This document shows, piece after piece, positions 30,207 to 38,929 of a DNA stretch of 64,000 nucleotides; position 1 is the stretch's first letter; each line of letters starts with the position of its first letter. The position numbers and the translations under genes were made by a program. The stretch comes from DATJHM01 sp963777355. GTDB lineage: Bacteria > Chloroflexota > Ktedonobacteria > Ktedonobacterales > Ktedonobacteraceae. The notes under the pieces were generated by a model that saw nothing but the letters and a program-made list of their open reading frames with translations, had not been told where the DNA came from and made no database searches. The stretch is taken from assembly GCA_963777355.1 (NCBI GenBank), contig CAVZQK010000020.1, positions 186,001 through 250,000 on the forward strand, given 5' to 3'.

Positions 30207-31114
30207 ACATCAATTGGCATGGAGTCATCCCTGCGATTACAACAAAGTTTCATGCGGATGATAGTATCGATTTTGTATTTTTTGCGCAGCATTGTCGCTG
30301 GTTAGTGGATGCCGGGTGTGTGGGACTGGTGCCGCTTGGTTCGCTGGGTGAAGGGGCGACGATGAGCTTTGCGGAAAAAGTGCGCATCCTTGAGACGGCT
30401 ATTCAGGCGGTAGGAGAACGTGTGCCGATTCTTCCGGGAATCGCGTCCCTCTCGACGAAAGAGGCGGTGAGTCTAGCGAGGAGAGCAGAACAGGCTGGGT
30501 GTAGTGGTCTGATGGTGCTTCCGCCATACGTCTATTCTACGGATTGGCGCGAGATGAAGGCACATGTAACGGCGGTACTAAAAGCTACCTCGCTGCCCTG
30601 TATGCTCTACAACAATCCGATCTCATACAAGACGGATTTTTTGCCGGAGCAGATTGCCGAGCTGGCAGGTGAATATGAAAACTTAGTTGCAGTTAAAGAA
30701 TCCAGCGCCGATGTACGTAGGATTCGGGCAATCAGGGCTTTGTTAGGTGAGCGTTTGCATATCCTTGTGGGAGTTGATGATGCCATCTTAGAGGGGATTG
30801 AGGCCGGGGCAGAGGGCTGGATTGCCGGCCTGGTGAATGCATTTCCAGAGGAATCGGTTGCCCTGTTTCGGCTTGCATACGAGGTTCGAGAAGGACGGGG
30901 AGACCGAGCTGAACTTGAACGGCTCTATACCTGGTTTCTACCACTTTTGAGAATGGATACGGTGCCAAAGTTTGTACAGTTGATAAAGCTAGCACAGGAG
31001 ATGGTTGGCATGGGCAGTAGCCGCGTGCGTGCTCCCCGGCTCGAACTGGGAGAAGACGAGTTGGAGGAGGCACGCGCAATTATACAGGATACGCTGGATG
31101 ATAGAGCGAATTAG
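30203..31114 (+). CDS. DapA (dihydrodipicolinate synthase) family, probable pyrroline-hydroxy-carboxylate deaminase
   Basis: 303 residues, a complete (beta/alpha)8 barrel of the DHDPS/NAL family. The Schiff-base Lys lies in 'VAVKESSADVRRI', the Tyr in 'LYNNPISYKTD', and 'GLVPLGSLGEGATMS' replaces the GTTGE loop of true DapA. In hydroxyproline operons the DapA-family member is 1-pyrroline-4-hydroxy-2-carboxylate deaminase, giving 2-oxoglutarate semialdehyde; here the gene is coupled by ATGA to the dehydrogenase, supporting that role. The last enzyme, 2-oxoglutarate semialdehyde dehydrogenase, is not in the window. Other aldolase roles of this family cannot be ruled out. Confidence 0.83.
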   Translation: MNINWHGVIPAITTKFHADDSIDFVFFAQHCRWLVDAGCVGLVPLGSLGEGATMSFAEKVRILETAIQAVGERVPILPGIASLSTKEAVSLARRAEQAGCSGLMVLPPYVYSTDWREMKAHVTAVLKATSLPCMLYNNPISYKTDFLPEQIAELAGEYENLVAVKESSADVRRIRAIRALLGERLHILVGVDDAILEGIEAGAEGWIAGLVNAFPEESVALFRLAYEVREGRGDRAELERLYTWFLPLLRMDTVPKFVQLIKLAQEMVGMGSSRVRAPRLELGEDELEEARAIIQDTLDDRAN

Positions 31115-31259
31115 CCACCAAATTGCGAGAGACACAAGCGGGCATAGTAAAGAATATGTTCTCACTGATATTTTCGACGAAAAAGAGACGCCATCATAAA
31201 AGTATTGATGTTATGATGGAAAGACACAAATTATAAAATACGAAGGGGGAAGAAATTTT

Positions 31260-32540
31260 ATGGCAGTGCCAATTGTCGTCCGACCAATGACGACAGATGC
31301 TGAACTTGAACGCCAATTTTATCTATCTGATATTGCATTTTCAGAGAATCCTTCACCAGAGAATGCCGCCTTCTGGCAGAGGTATGTGACCAGCCTGCCC
31401 TATCATCATCCAGAACGTATTCGAGGAGCCTTTAAAGGGGAACAAATGGTTGGTGGCTACGAACTCTTTGAGCGTGTCATGCATATGGGCGAGGCACGAT
31501 TAGTGACGGGGTGCATCGGCTCGGTCAATACTGATCCCGCACAGCGCAAACAGGGAGTGGCCTCGGCCCTGATGCATGATGCTATCTCCTATGCCCATGA
31601 ACATCACTATGCCCTGTTGCTGTTAGATGGTATTCCAAAGTTTTATTATCGCTTTGGCTATAGCGATGTCTTTGATGTGACGATGCAAGAGGTTGATCGT
31701 CAGGCAATTCTCGCGCAGGCACCAAGTACTTATAATATTCGTGTAGCAACGCCAGAAGATGCTCAAAGTCTCCTCTCTCTTTACGAGCAGCAGCACTATC
31801 CCTATACAGCCAGCTTCACACGTACATTGGAACTTCAGCATCACTCACTGCGCAACCGTTCGGCTGAGAATCCTTATCTGCTGGCTTATGATGCAAACGG
31901 CAAGGTACATGGTTTTCTCGCGCTGAAAAAAGCTCCTGACCGCCGTATTGCAGACGAGATTCTGGTAGATGATTGGCAGGCAGGGCTGGCTCTGCTCCAA
32001 TATCATGCGCACCAGTTTACAGAAGATGAGGCCCCGGCTACCCTACGCTATCGTCTCCCAACCAATCATCCCCTGGTCTACTGGATGATAGGGCATCTTC
32101 AAGTTCCCGACACGAGCAACAAGCATGATCCCAATGCCTTTGGGGCTGTGCTCAGTATGAGCTTTCATCATCGTCACACCGGCTGGATGGGGCGTATTAT
32201 TGATCTGCCAACGGTGGTAGAGGCAATGTTACCAGAGTGGCAGGCACGCTGGCAACGTTCGCTGGCCCGCTGGTCCGGTACATTGTCTTTTGCAATTGAT
32301 GGAGAGCCTTTTGATCTGAATATTGAAGGGACGCAGATAAGCGCCAGTAAGCCTGAAGAAGAGATAGGGCAGATACTGTATTTCAGCCAGCAGGCCTTCA
32401 CGCAACTTCTCTTTGGTTACCGACCCATAGCCTGGTTTCTACGAGAGGATGAGACGCACGTTAGCCCGGACGTTCTGGCAGCGCTGAGCATTCTGTTTCC
32501 AACTGATCATACCTTTATTACGCGATCAGACGACTTTTAA
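31260..32540 (+). CDS. Eis-like GNAT N-acetyltransferase
   Basis: 426 residues, the length of Eis-type proteins, which have two GNAT domains and a C-terminal SCP2-like domain. The acetyl-CoA loop is 'TDPAQRKQGVASALM' in the first GNAT domain, with 'GYELFERVMHMGEARLVTGCIGSV' before it and 'LLLLDGIPKFYYRFGY' after it. A second GNAT-like region spans ~155-290 and the SCP2-like end includes 'FAIDGEPFDLNIEG'. Eis enzymes acetylate amines such as aminoglycosides or protein lysines; the substrate here is unknown. An AAGGGGG run upstream of the ATG serves as ribosome binding site. Confidence 0.83.
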   Translation: MAVPIVVRPMTTDAELERQFYLSDIAFSENPSPENAAFWQRYVTSLPYHHPERIRGAFKGEQMVGGYELFERVMHMGEARLVTGCIGSVNTDPAQRKQGVASALMHDAISYAHEHHYALLLLDGIPKFYYRFGYSDVFDVTMQEVDRQAILAQAPSTYNIRVATPEDAQSLLSLYEQQHYPYTASFTRTLELQHHSLRNRSAENPYLLAYDANGKVHGFLALKKAPDRRIADEILVDDWQAGLALLQYHAHQFTEDEAPATLRYRLPTNHPLVYWMIGHLQVPDTSNKHDPNAFGAVLSMSFHHRHTGWMGRIIDLPTVVEAMLPEWQARWQRSLARWSGTLSFAIDGEPFDLNIEGTQISASKPEEEIGQILYFSQQAFTQLLFGYRPIAWFLREDETHVSPDVLAALSILFPTDHTFITRSDDF

Positions 32541-32550
32541 ACATAATATA

Positions 32551-32610
32551 CTACTCAGCAAAAATCTGCTAAGTAGAAGGGCGCGTTTCTTATAAACCGC
32601 GCCCTTCTTA
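32551..32610 (+). terminator. Tandem hairpins / terminator
   Basis: CTACTCAGCA (32551-32560) pairs with TGCTAAGTAG with one mismatch, followed at once by GAAGGGCGCG (32576-32585) paired with CGCGCCCTTC (32598-32607) and TTAAT. The second is a good rho-independent terminator for the Eis-like gene. Confidence 0.75.
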
Positions 32611-32651
32611 ATCAAAGAGAGGTAAACAGCCTCTCGCTTTGAGGAGGATTT

Positions 32652-33023
32652 GTGACGGATCGTTTAGAGATGCTCTTTGCTCTACAGAATGAGTTAACTG
32701 AGATGTATCACCAGCATCGACCCCAGGGATTTTATGCGCAAGAGCCGATCACGCGCTGTACGACCTGGACACGCGCACTGATTCATGAGGCATGCGAATT
32801 AGAGGATGAGTTGAATTGGAAACCCTGGAAGAACGAGAAGGATCTGGAGGCCAGCCGCGACCATCGCCTGGATGAGACAGCCGATATCCTACATTTTTTT
32901 CTGCAACTGGCCCTGGACCAGGGATTTACCGCAGATGAGATCTTTGAGGCATATCAGCGCAAGCACGCAGAAAATCGCCGGCGTCAGGAGAGTGATCCAG
33001 CCTATCGTGCGCAGCATTTATAG
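32652..33023 (+). CDS. MazG/dimeric dUTPase-like nucleotide pyrophosphohydrolase
   Basis: 123 residues. All-alpha NTP pyrophosphohydrolase pattern: 'RALIHEACELEDELNWKPWK' (metal-binding ExxE) followed by 'DETADILHFFLQLALDQGFTADEIFEAYQRKHAENR' (metal-binding E..D). The 'W..W' spacing between helices and the 'DILHF' helix are closest to the dimeric dUTPase type, which hydrolyses dUTP to dUMP; a MazG-type house-cleaning role is the alternative. The GTG start follows GAGGAGG. It sits convergently against the inositol-phosphatase-family gene with 26 bases between the stops. Confidence 0.75.
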   Translation: MTDRLEMLFALQNELTEMYHQHRPQGFYAQEPITRCTTWTRALIHEACELEDELNWKPWKNEKDLEASRDHRLDETADILHFFLQLALDQGFTADEIFEAYQRKHAENRRRQESDPAYRAQHL

Positions 33024-33049
33024 GAAGGGGAGAGGCTGTTTACCTCGCT

Positions 33050-33865
33050 TTAGTGAGAGTGATAATCAGCCCCCGCACTATCTAATAGAGGGAAGAGCGC
33101 TGTTGGTCCGGTGGTCAGATCTGCATAGACCTCTTTGTTTGTTGCTAAAAAATTATGATTGCGGTAATCAAAGGTTGCCTCACCAATATTAGCCACGATA
33201 CCGCCAGCCTCAGCGATAAGCAACGAACCCGCCGCATAGTCGTAGTCGCGACCATAGGGATGCATACAGATACGCCCTTCGATCTTGCCCGATGCAATCA
33301 GAGCGAACTCGTAGCCGCAATTCACCGTCTCCATAAGTACAGAGGTTTTCCGTAAGGCCAGAAAAGATGCTAAATCTTCTGGATGGTGTTCTACGGCTGT
33401 CTCAACGCAGAGATAGGCCTCTTTGAGAGAGCGATTGCTCACTTGTAGCGGTTGCCCGTTGCGAAAGGCTCCATAGCCTTTTTCCGCGAGGTAAAGATCT
33501 TTGCGTACAAAATCGTAGATCAGCGAAAAGATTACTTCGTTGTGATCGATCAGGGCGACCATCGTTGTACAGAAGGGGATACCACGCACAAAATGGGCGG
33601 TGCCATCGATGGGATCAACAAGCCAGAAACGTTCGGCGGCCCGTGTCACGCCAAACTCTTCACCCACAAAGCCGATATCGGGATAGGCACCGTGCAAGCG
33701 TTCTGCGAGAAGCTGCTCAACACGCAGATCTAAAGTTGTTACCACATCAGAGGGCAGCTCGCTTTTTGTCCTGAACGGGTCCAATCTGCCAAACTGCGCT
33801 GATAGAAGCTCACCCGCTTCTAATACAGCATCAATGACGGCCTGATACTCAAATCTCTCGCTCAT
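33050..33865 (-). CDS. Inositol monophosphatase family protein
   Basis: 271 residues of the lithium-sensitive phosphatase superfamily (inositol monophosphatase, CysQ, histidinol phosphatase). Metal-binding motifs are 'GEEFG', 'VDPIDGTAHFVRGIPF' and 'GRDYDYAAGSLLIAEAGGIV'. These Mg-dependent cytoplasmic enzymes remove phosphate from inositol phosphate, histidinol phosphate or PAP; the exact substrate cannot be set by sequence reading. The ATG at 33865 ('SERFEYQAVIDAVLEAG') matches the family's usual length; the frame itself is open up to 33928. Confidence 0.87.
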   Translation of the reverse strand: MSERFEYQAVIDAVLEAGELLSAQFGRLDPFRTKSELPSDVVTTLDLRVEQLLAERLHGAYPDIGFVGEEFGVTRAAERFWLVDPIDGTAHFVRGIPFCTTMVALIDHNEVIFSLIYDFVRKDLYLAEKGYGAFRNGQPLQVSNRSLKEAYLCVETAVEHHPEDLASFLALRKTSVLMETVNCGYEFALIASGKIEGRICMHPYGRDYDYAAGSLLIAEAGGIVANIGEATFDYRNHNFLATNKEVYADLTTGPTALFPLLDSAGADYHSH

Positions 33866-33997
33866 TGTACAAGGTATTCCCTTCAATATATCAATGCTGC
33901 ACTCTCCTGTGAGAAACAGAGAGCACACTCAATAGTGTAGTCTCTCTATTATACTCATGTGGACTGACAAGATTGCGACATTGACAACGAGGTAAAA

Positions 33998-34035
33998 GCC
34001 CAGAATGCTCATGAAAATGCAGATGCATTCTGGGC
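33998..34035 (-). terminator. Terminator of the Rpn-family gene
   Basis: GCCCAGAATGC (33998-34008) pairs perfectly with GCATTCTGGGC (34025-34035). On the minus strand it lies just beyond the stop at 34046 and is followed by TTTTACC. Confidence 0.65.
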
Positions 34036-34045
34036 AATTTGTATC

Positions 34046-34936
34046 TTAAGCCAGAAGAGTATCTAATACCACTAGAGCACTCTGTTCATCAGAAGTATTC
34101 ACAATCAAACGAATAGCCTCTCGTAGTTTTTCAATCTGCATTGTCTGTTCTACACGCAGTTTCACCTGTTGAGCAAGTGTTGGATAACGTGCCTGGAGAA
34201 TATCCAGAAGAATCTGCTGCGATGCTTCAACTTCTCCATAGATCTTCCCCTGTGCTTCACCAAGCGCTCGCTGTTTACGAACAAAGTCATTTTCTTCAAG
34301 CAATTTTTCAAAAACGTCCAAGCGCTCCTCCACTTTCTGCTTATCCTCTGATGATACAGTATCTGCCCTTTTAAGGAAAGTACTGAACCATAGAAGTCGG
34401 CGGGCTAATTTTACTTCGCTGTCCTTATAGTATTCTACCAGTTCTTCTACTGCTTGCAAAAGCAGAGCAGCATCAGCATTTTTCATCGCCGGTAAGAGAC
34501 TGTACATGCTGATAATATGCCCTTGCACATAATTTCGAGCATCAAGTGTCCATAATTCTATCACCTGGTAATGGAAAACAAGAATCTCTCTAGAGCCACT
34601 CAATTCTCGAAGAGGTGGTATAGGCGTGCTAGTCCTAAAGAGATAGATTACGATTGATATCACTGGTTGCTTGTAGTTTAACCACAAAGTAGTATGGTAT
34701 GTAAGAAGACGTTGAGGCATCTCTTCGTCGCCGGAAGTCTGAAATTCCAGATGTAAAATGTGTGGTACATCCTGATAGTAAATGCGATAAACGCGGTCAG
34801 CGCGTAAGGTTGAACGTAGTACTTCAATATCCAGAACATCTACAAAGATCGCTCCAGGTAATAGCTGGGGTACAATCTCTGCCGCATCCTCTTGAAGGAT
34901 AGACTTCATCGAATTATCGTAAGAATGATAATACAC
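34046..34936 (-). CDS. Rpn/YhgA-like PD-(D/E)XK nuclease-family protein
   Basis: 296 residues. Resembles Rpn/'transposase (putative) YhgA-like' proteins: a PD-(D/E)XK nuclease core with 'ADRVYRIYYQDVPHILHLEFQTSGDEEMPQRLLTYH'-type strands (the L.EFQ segment supplies the E-x-Q/K site) and 'LLTYHTTLWLNYKQPVISIVIYL', then a helical region and a C-terminal coiled segment with 'VRKQRALGEAQGKIYGEVEASQQILLDILQARYP'. Such genes are abundant in Ktedonobacteria and cyanobacteria; Rpn proteins promote recombination. The GTG at 34936 is chosen because GGGAAGAGG lies just upstream; the frame extends to 35011. Confidence 0.72.
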   Translation of the reverse strand: MYYHSYDNSMKSILQEDAAEIVPQLLPGAIFVDVLDIEVLRSTLRADRVYRIYYQDVPHILHLEFQTSGDEEMPQRLLTYHTTLWLNYKQPVISIVIYLFRTSTPIPPLRELSGSREILVFHYQVIELWTLDARNYVQGHIISMYSLLPAMKNADAALLLQAVEELVEYYKDSEVKLARRLLWFSTFLKRADTVSSEDKQKVEERLDVFEKLLEENDFVRKQRALGEAQGKIYGEVEASQQILLDILQARYPTLAQQVKLRVEQTMQIEKLREAIRLIVNTSDEQSALVVLDTLLA

Positions 34937-35129
34937 AACCCTCTTCCCTCTCCACTTAATAAATATAGTATACATCTTTATACAATAAAGGCTTTTATCG
35001 TATTTTGACAATCTTTTTATCTAAGGCATTTTTAATACATTCATAAAGGCTATTTAATCTTTATCGGCAACAATAATAGTTGGGTCTCTTAACGTTGTAC
35101 GAGCAAGTTTATTTTGCAAAGGAAAGACT

Positions 35130-36920
35130 ATGCAAATATTTTCTGTTCTTCGGCGCTTACGCGTTGTCTCTTTACTGACATTCTTCGTACTATTTGCTGG
35201 GCTGAATGCTTCCCCTGCTATTGCTTCAACACGCATAGCAGGTAGCATGGATGCTTCAGGAGACACCGCAACACCAATTAAACATGTAATTGTGATCCTG
35301 GGCGAGAACCATACCTTTGATAATGTCTTTGCTACTTATCAACCAAAATCTGGTGAGACTATCGACAATTTACTCTCTAAAGGTATCGTGACAACCAATG
35401 GAGGTCTGGGTGCGGACAGCAATCTGGCGAAACAGCAGCAGGCGACCAATACAGGCAGCTATAGCCTCTCTCCCAAAAAGACCGGAGCCTACAAGACGTT
35501 GCCACAACCAAATACCACTTACGCGCTGAATCTGCCACCGAATGTGCCCAATTCGCGCTTTCCGGCGAATCTGCCAAACGGACCTTATCAGATTACCAAA
35601 TATATCCCCTACGTAGGCCCTAATTCTTATATAGGCGATCCGCTGCACCGGTTCTATCAGATGTGGCAACAACAGGACAAAGGCAAAGAGGATCTGTATA
35701 CCTGGGTACATCAGACGGCAGGCGATGATAACGGGGCAAATCCTCCAGCGCCGATTTACCAGGGCGGTCTGGAGATGGGCTATTATAACATGAGCACGGG
35801 CGATGCTCCCGACTTCAAGTTTATTGCTGATAACTACGCGATGAGCGATAACTATCACCAGGGAGTTATGGGCGGCACTGGAGCCAATCATATTATGCTA
35901 GGTACCGGAGATATGGCCTATTATAGCGATGCGCAAGGGAATCCGGCTGTGCCACCTGCTAAAGAGATAGAGAATCCGAACGCGAAACCTGGTACCAATA
36001 ATAACTTTACGCAGGATGGCTATGCTGGTGGTAGCTATAGCGAGTGTGCGGACTGGAGTCAGCCCGGCGTTGGTCCGGTTCAGCAGTATATTCATTCACT
36101 TCCATATACACCCTTCCGCAGTGGGGACTGTGCTCCTGGTGCTTACTATCTGCTTAATAACTATCTACCTGGCTACACGCCGGACGGGCATCTGAACACA
36201 AGCACACCGTATGTAGTGCCACCACAGTCCTTCCCAACGATTGCCGATAAGCTTTCCGCGCATAACATCTCGTGGAAATACTATGGGCAGGGATTGAATA
36301 ACCAGAGCAATGCCAGTGCGTACTTCTGCGGCATCTGTGATCCCTTCCAGTATGCGAAGTCGATCATGACCACAAGCCTCAAGAACAATCTTCAGGACTA
36401 CGCGCAGTTGCAGACGGACATTACGAATGATACGCTGCCTGCCGTCTCATTTGTCAAACCTGACGAAATTCACGATGGTCATCCGGCTTCTTCATCCCTC
36501 TCGATCTTCGAGCAGTTCTCTGCGAATATCATTAAAGAAGTTATGCAGAAGCCCGCGCTTTTCAAGCAAACAGCAGTGATTGTCACGATGGACGAAGGCG
36601 GCGGTTACTACAATTCAGGATATGTCCAACCCGTTAGCTTCTTTGGAGATGGTCCGCGTATTCCGTTGCTGGTCGTATCGCCCTACACCAGGAGCGGTCA
36701 TGTAGATCACACCTATAACGATCATGTCTCTATTCTGAAGTTCATCGAAAAGAACTGGAACCTGGATACGCTCTCTGAGCGCAGCCTGGACAATCTGCCC
36801 AACCCGGTTGCCAGCGACGATAATGCTTATAAGCCGAGCAATAGTCCGGCGATTGGTGATCTGATGACACTGTTCGATTTCGATCATCTGCGCCTCGACA
36901 CTCCAGCCCTACCCGGCTAA
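35130..36920 (+). CDS. Secreted phosphoesterase (phospholipase C / acid phosphatase family)
   Basis: 596 residues. An N-terminal signal peptide ('LRVVSLLTFFVLFAGLNASPAIAS') is followed by an alkaline-phosphatase-fold phosphoesterase of the bacterial phospholipase C/AcpA type: 'KHVIVILGENHTFDNVFATYQP' (metal and nucleophile region), 'DNYAMSDNYHQGVMGGTGANHIMLGTGD', 'AVSFVKPDEIHDGHPAS', 'TAVIVTMDEGGGYY' and 'RIPLLVVSPYTRSGHVDHTYNDHVSILKFIEKNW'. It likely hydrolyses phosphate esters or phospholipids outside the cell. AAAGGAAAG precedes the ATG. A long perfect hairpin follows the gene. Confidence 0.88.
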   Translation: MQIFSVLRRLRVVSLLTFFVLFAGLNASPAIASTRIAGSMDASGDTATPIKHVIVILGENHTFDNVFATYQPKSGETIDNLLSKGIVTTNGGLGADSNLAKQQQATNTGSYSLSPKKTGAYKTLPQPNTTYALNLPPNVPNSRFPANLPNGPYQITKYIPYVGPNSYIGDPLHRFYQMWQQQDKGKEDLYTWVHQTAGDDNGANPPAPIYQGGLEMGYYNMSTGDAPDFKFIADNYAMSDNYHQGVMGGTGANHIMLGTGDMAYYSDAQGNPAVPPAKEIENPNAKPGTNNNFTQDGYAGGSYSECADWSQPGVGPVQQYIHSLPYTPFRSGDCAPGAYYLLNNYLPGYTPDGHLNTSTPYVVPPQSFPTIADKLSAHNISWKYYGQGLNNQSNASAYFCGICDPFQYAKSIMTTSLKNNLQDYAQLQTDITNDTLPAVSFVKPDEIHDGHPASSSLSIFEQFSANIIKEVMQKPALFKQTAVIVTMDEGGGYYNSGYVQPVSFFGDGPRIPLLVVSPYTRSGHVDHTYNDHVSILKFIEKNWNLDTLSERSLDNLPNPVASDDNAYKPSNSPAIGDLMTLFDFDHLRLDTPALPG

Positions 36921-36955
36921 GATCGAAACGCGCCTTCTTAGTCTTCGTTAGTGGG

Positions 36956-37013
36956 GATAAAAACAAGATCTCCCAATAAGCTTCATTGCTTATTGGGAGA
37001 TCTTGTTTTTATC
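36956..37013 (+). terminator. Terminator with 26-bp perfect inverted repeat
   Basis: Arms at 36956-36981 and 36988-37013 are perfectly complementary over 26 bases around a six-base TTCATT loop; the outer end of the arm is GATAAAAAC / GTTTTTATC, so a T-run is included on either strand. It follows the phosphoesterase gene. Confidence 0.85.
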
Positions 37014-37237
37014 AGCGTAGAACCAGCATGTCTTTGGTGCATATTTTGCTAATAGATCAGATAATGGGTAGCTGACTTATTCAGACATATTGTCGTAAGG
37101 AGGAAAAATCTGATATAGTGAAAATAGAATTGGTCCTATTTTCACGCAGTATTATGTTACCAAGGAGCATTATTTTAAGATCTCGCATTGATCTCTCAGA
37201 TTCCTATACATGCCTTCAGAAAGTGCGGAGTATTTTT

Positions 37238-38359
37238 ATGACAACATCCGATGGCGCAGGCGTGCAATTGAAGCGCACGCCTCTCTATGAACAGCACAAA
37301 GCTCTCGGTGCTCGACTGGTTGAATTTGGCGGCTGGGATATGCCTGTACAGTACACCAGCATTTTGCAGGAGCACCAGGCGGTTCGCACGCAGGCAGGCC
37401 TCTTTGATGTGAGCCATATGGGAGAGTTTAAGGTGGAAGGGACGGGTGCATTGGCTTTTTTGAACTATCTTGTGCCTAATGACGTTTCACGTCTCGCCCT
37501 TCAGCAAGCTCTATATACACAGCTCTGCACATCGGTTGGCACGGTGATCGATGATCTGCTCGTTTATCACCTGGCTGACGGGGACTATATGCTGGTGGTC
37601 AATGCTGCCAATATTCAGAAAGATTTGACCTGGATACAGGAGCAGGCTGGGCGTTTTCCTGATGTGACAGTAACCGATCAATCAGAAGCAACTGCACTGC
37701 TGGCAATTCAAGGTCCGAAGGCCCAAAGTATTCTCCAGCCTCTGGCCTCTGTTCCTTTAAACGAGATCCGCTATTATCATTGCGCTACTGGTGAGGTTTC
37801 TGGCATCAAATGCCTGATCTCGCGCACTGGCTATACAGGCGAAGAGGGTTTCGAGCTGTATTGTGCAGCGGGGGATGTTGTGCAGCTCTGGCAGGCGCTT
37901 CTTGCAGCAGGACAGCCGCAAGGTCTGCTTCCAGCGGGATTGGGAGCGCGCGATACGTTGAGACTGGAGGCGGGTCTGTGCCTGTATGGGCATGAGTTGG
38001 ATGAGCTGACTAATCCCCTGGAGGCAAGACTTGGTTGGACGGTGAAACTGAACAAAGGTGATTTTATTGGGCGGGATACGATTAAGGGGATCAAAGAACA
38101 GGGTCCTGCACGTCTGCTTGTGGGTATCGAGTTGCTGGAGCGAGGCATACCACGCGGCGGTTATGCGATCTATGATGGCGAACAGCAGATCGGGACGCTC
38201 ACCAGTGGCGCTCCTGGTCCAACGGTCAAGAAAAATATTGGTATGGGCTACGTCCCCGCCTTGTATGCGCAGGTTGGTAAAGTGGTGCAGATCGATATTC
38301 GTGGCAAGCGCCTGGCGGCTCAGGTGGTTGCACTACCTTTTTACAAACGTCAGGCTTGA
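37238..38359 (+). CDS. gcvT: Glycine cleavage system T protein (aminomethyltransferase)
   Basis: 373 residues. It transfers the methylene group from aminomethyl-lipoyl-GcvH to tetrahydrofolate and releases ammonia. Family segments: 'KRTPLYEQHKALGARLVEFGGWDMPVQY', 'GLFDVSHMGEFKVEG', 'LCTSVGTVIDDLLVYHL', 'LLAIQGPKAQSIL', 'SRTGYTGEEGFELY' with the conserved Gly-Glu folate site, 'GLGARDTLRLEAGLCLYGHEL' and 'GYVPALYAQVGKVVQIDIRGK'. The ATG at 37238 has GGAG eight bases upstream; the frame extends to a GTG at 37118 but those residues are not family-like. gcvH, gcvPA and gcvPB follow; the lipoamide dehydrogenase (L protein) gene is not here. Confidence 0.94.
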   Translation: MTTSDGAGVQLKRTPLYEQHKALGARLVEFGGWDMPVQYTSILQEHQAVRTQAGLFDVSHMGEFKVEGTGALAFLNYLVPNDVSRLALQQALYTQLCTSVGTVIDDLLVYHLADGDYMLVVNAANIQKDLTWIQEQAGRFPDVTVTDQSEATALLAIQGPKAQSILQPLASVPLNEIRYYHCATGEVSGIKCLISRTGYTGEEGFELYCAAGDVVQLWQALLAAGQPQGLLPAGLGARDTLRLEAGLCLYGHELDELTNPLEARLGWTVKLNKGDFIGRDTIKGIKEQGPARLLVGIELLERGIPRGGYAIYDGEQQIGTLTSGAPGPTVKKNIGMGYVPALYAQVGKVVQIDIRGKRLAAQVVALPFYKRQA

Positions 38360-38511
38360 AGCGCATACCATCCCTGATCCTGGATAAGTTTTAGCAGTGT
38401 GCCCGGCTTTGACTGAGTATTGATTGGTACAAGTTCAGGTGGTAAGATGCCAGCAGCATAGCAACAACCTCTGTTTTGTATCATCCGTCCTGAAGAAGGG
38501 AGCAAATACAC

Positions 38512-38907
38512 ATGGCAGGTTTGAATCATCCCGCAGGTTTAAAATACAGCAAAACCGATGAGTGGGTGCGCGTCGAGGGCGATCAAGCGGTAATCGGCAT
38601 TACTGATTACGCACAGGATCAGCTTGGCGATATCGTATACATCGAATTGCCGTGGGACGCCGGACAAGATATCGCGAATGAGGGAAAGTTTGGCGATATC
38701 GAATCGGTAAAAGCCACCTCCGAGCTTATTTCACCTATTAGTGGCGATATTTTGAAGACCAACGAAGCACTCCGTGACCATCCTGAGCTGATTAACGATG
38801 ATCCCTACCAGCAAGGCTGGATGTTGACCGTCAAAATCAGCAATCCCGCTGAGATTGATGAGCTTATGGATGTAGACAAATATTTAGACTATATTCAGGG
38901 CCGCTAA
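38512..38907 (+). CDS. gcvH: Glycine cleavage system H protein
   Basis: 131 residues, the lipoyl-carrying shuttle of the glycine cleavage system. The lipoylated Lys is K67 in 'GDIESVKATSELISPISG'; 'YSKTDEWVRVEGDQAVIGITDYAQDQLGDIVYIELP' opens the protein as expected. GAAGGGAGC precedes the ATG. It lies 152 bases after gcvT and about 940 bases before gcvPA, with repeat-rich DNA between, so gcvPA/PB probably have their own promoter. Confidence 0.96.
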   Translation: MAGLNHPAGLKYSKTDEWVRVEGDQAVIGITDYAQDQLGDIVYIELPWDAGQDIANEGKFGDIESVKATSELISPISGDILKTNEALRDHPELINDDPYQQGWMLTVKISNPAEIDELMDVDKYLDYIQGR

Positions 38908-38929
38908 ACCTCTCGGCGTGGTGGACAGG

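Noticed and set aside
34046..34936. True transposase
   Set aside because: Despite the database-style name of the family, no terminal repeats or DDE motif are present; it fits Rpn/PD-(D/E)XK proteins.
37014..37237. Glycine riboswitch before gcvT
   Set aside because: The region contains only a small GTGAAAATAG/CTATTTTCAC hairpin and lacks the glycine aptamer consensus.
37118..37237. N-terminal extension of GcvT from a GTG at 37118
   Set aside because: The extra 40 residues have no counterpart in the family and the ATG at 37238 has its own ribosome binding site.
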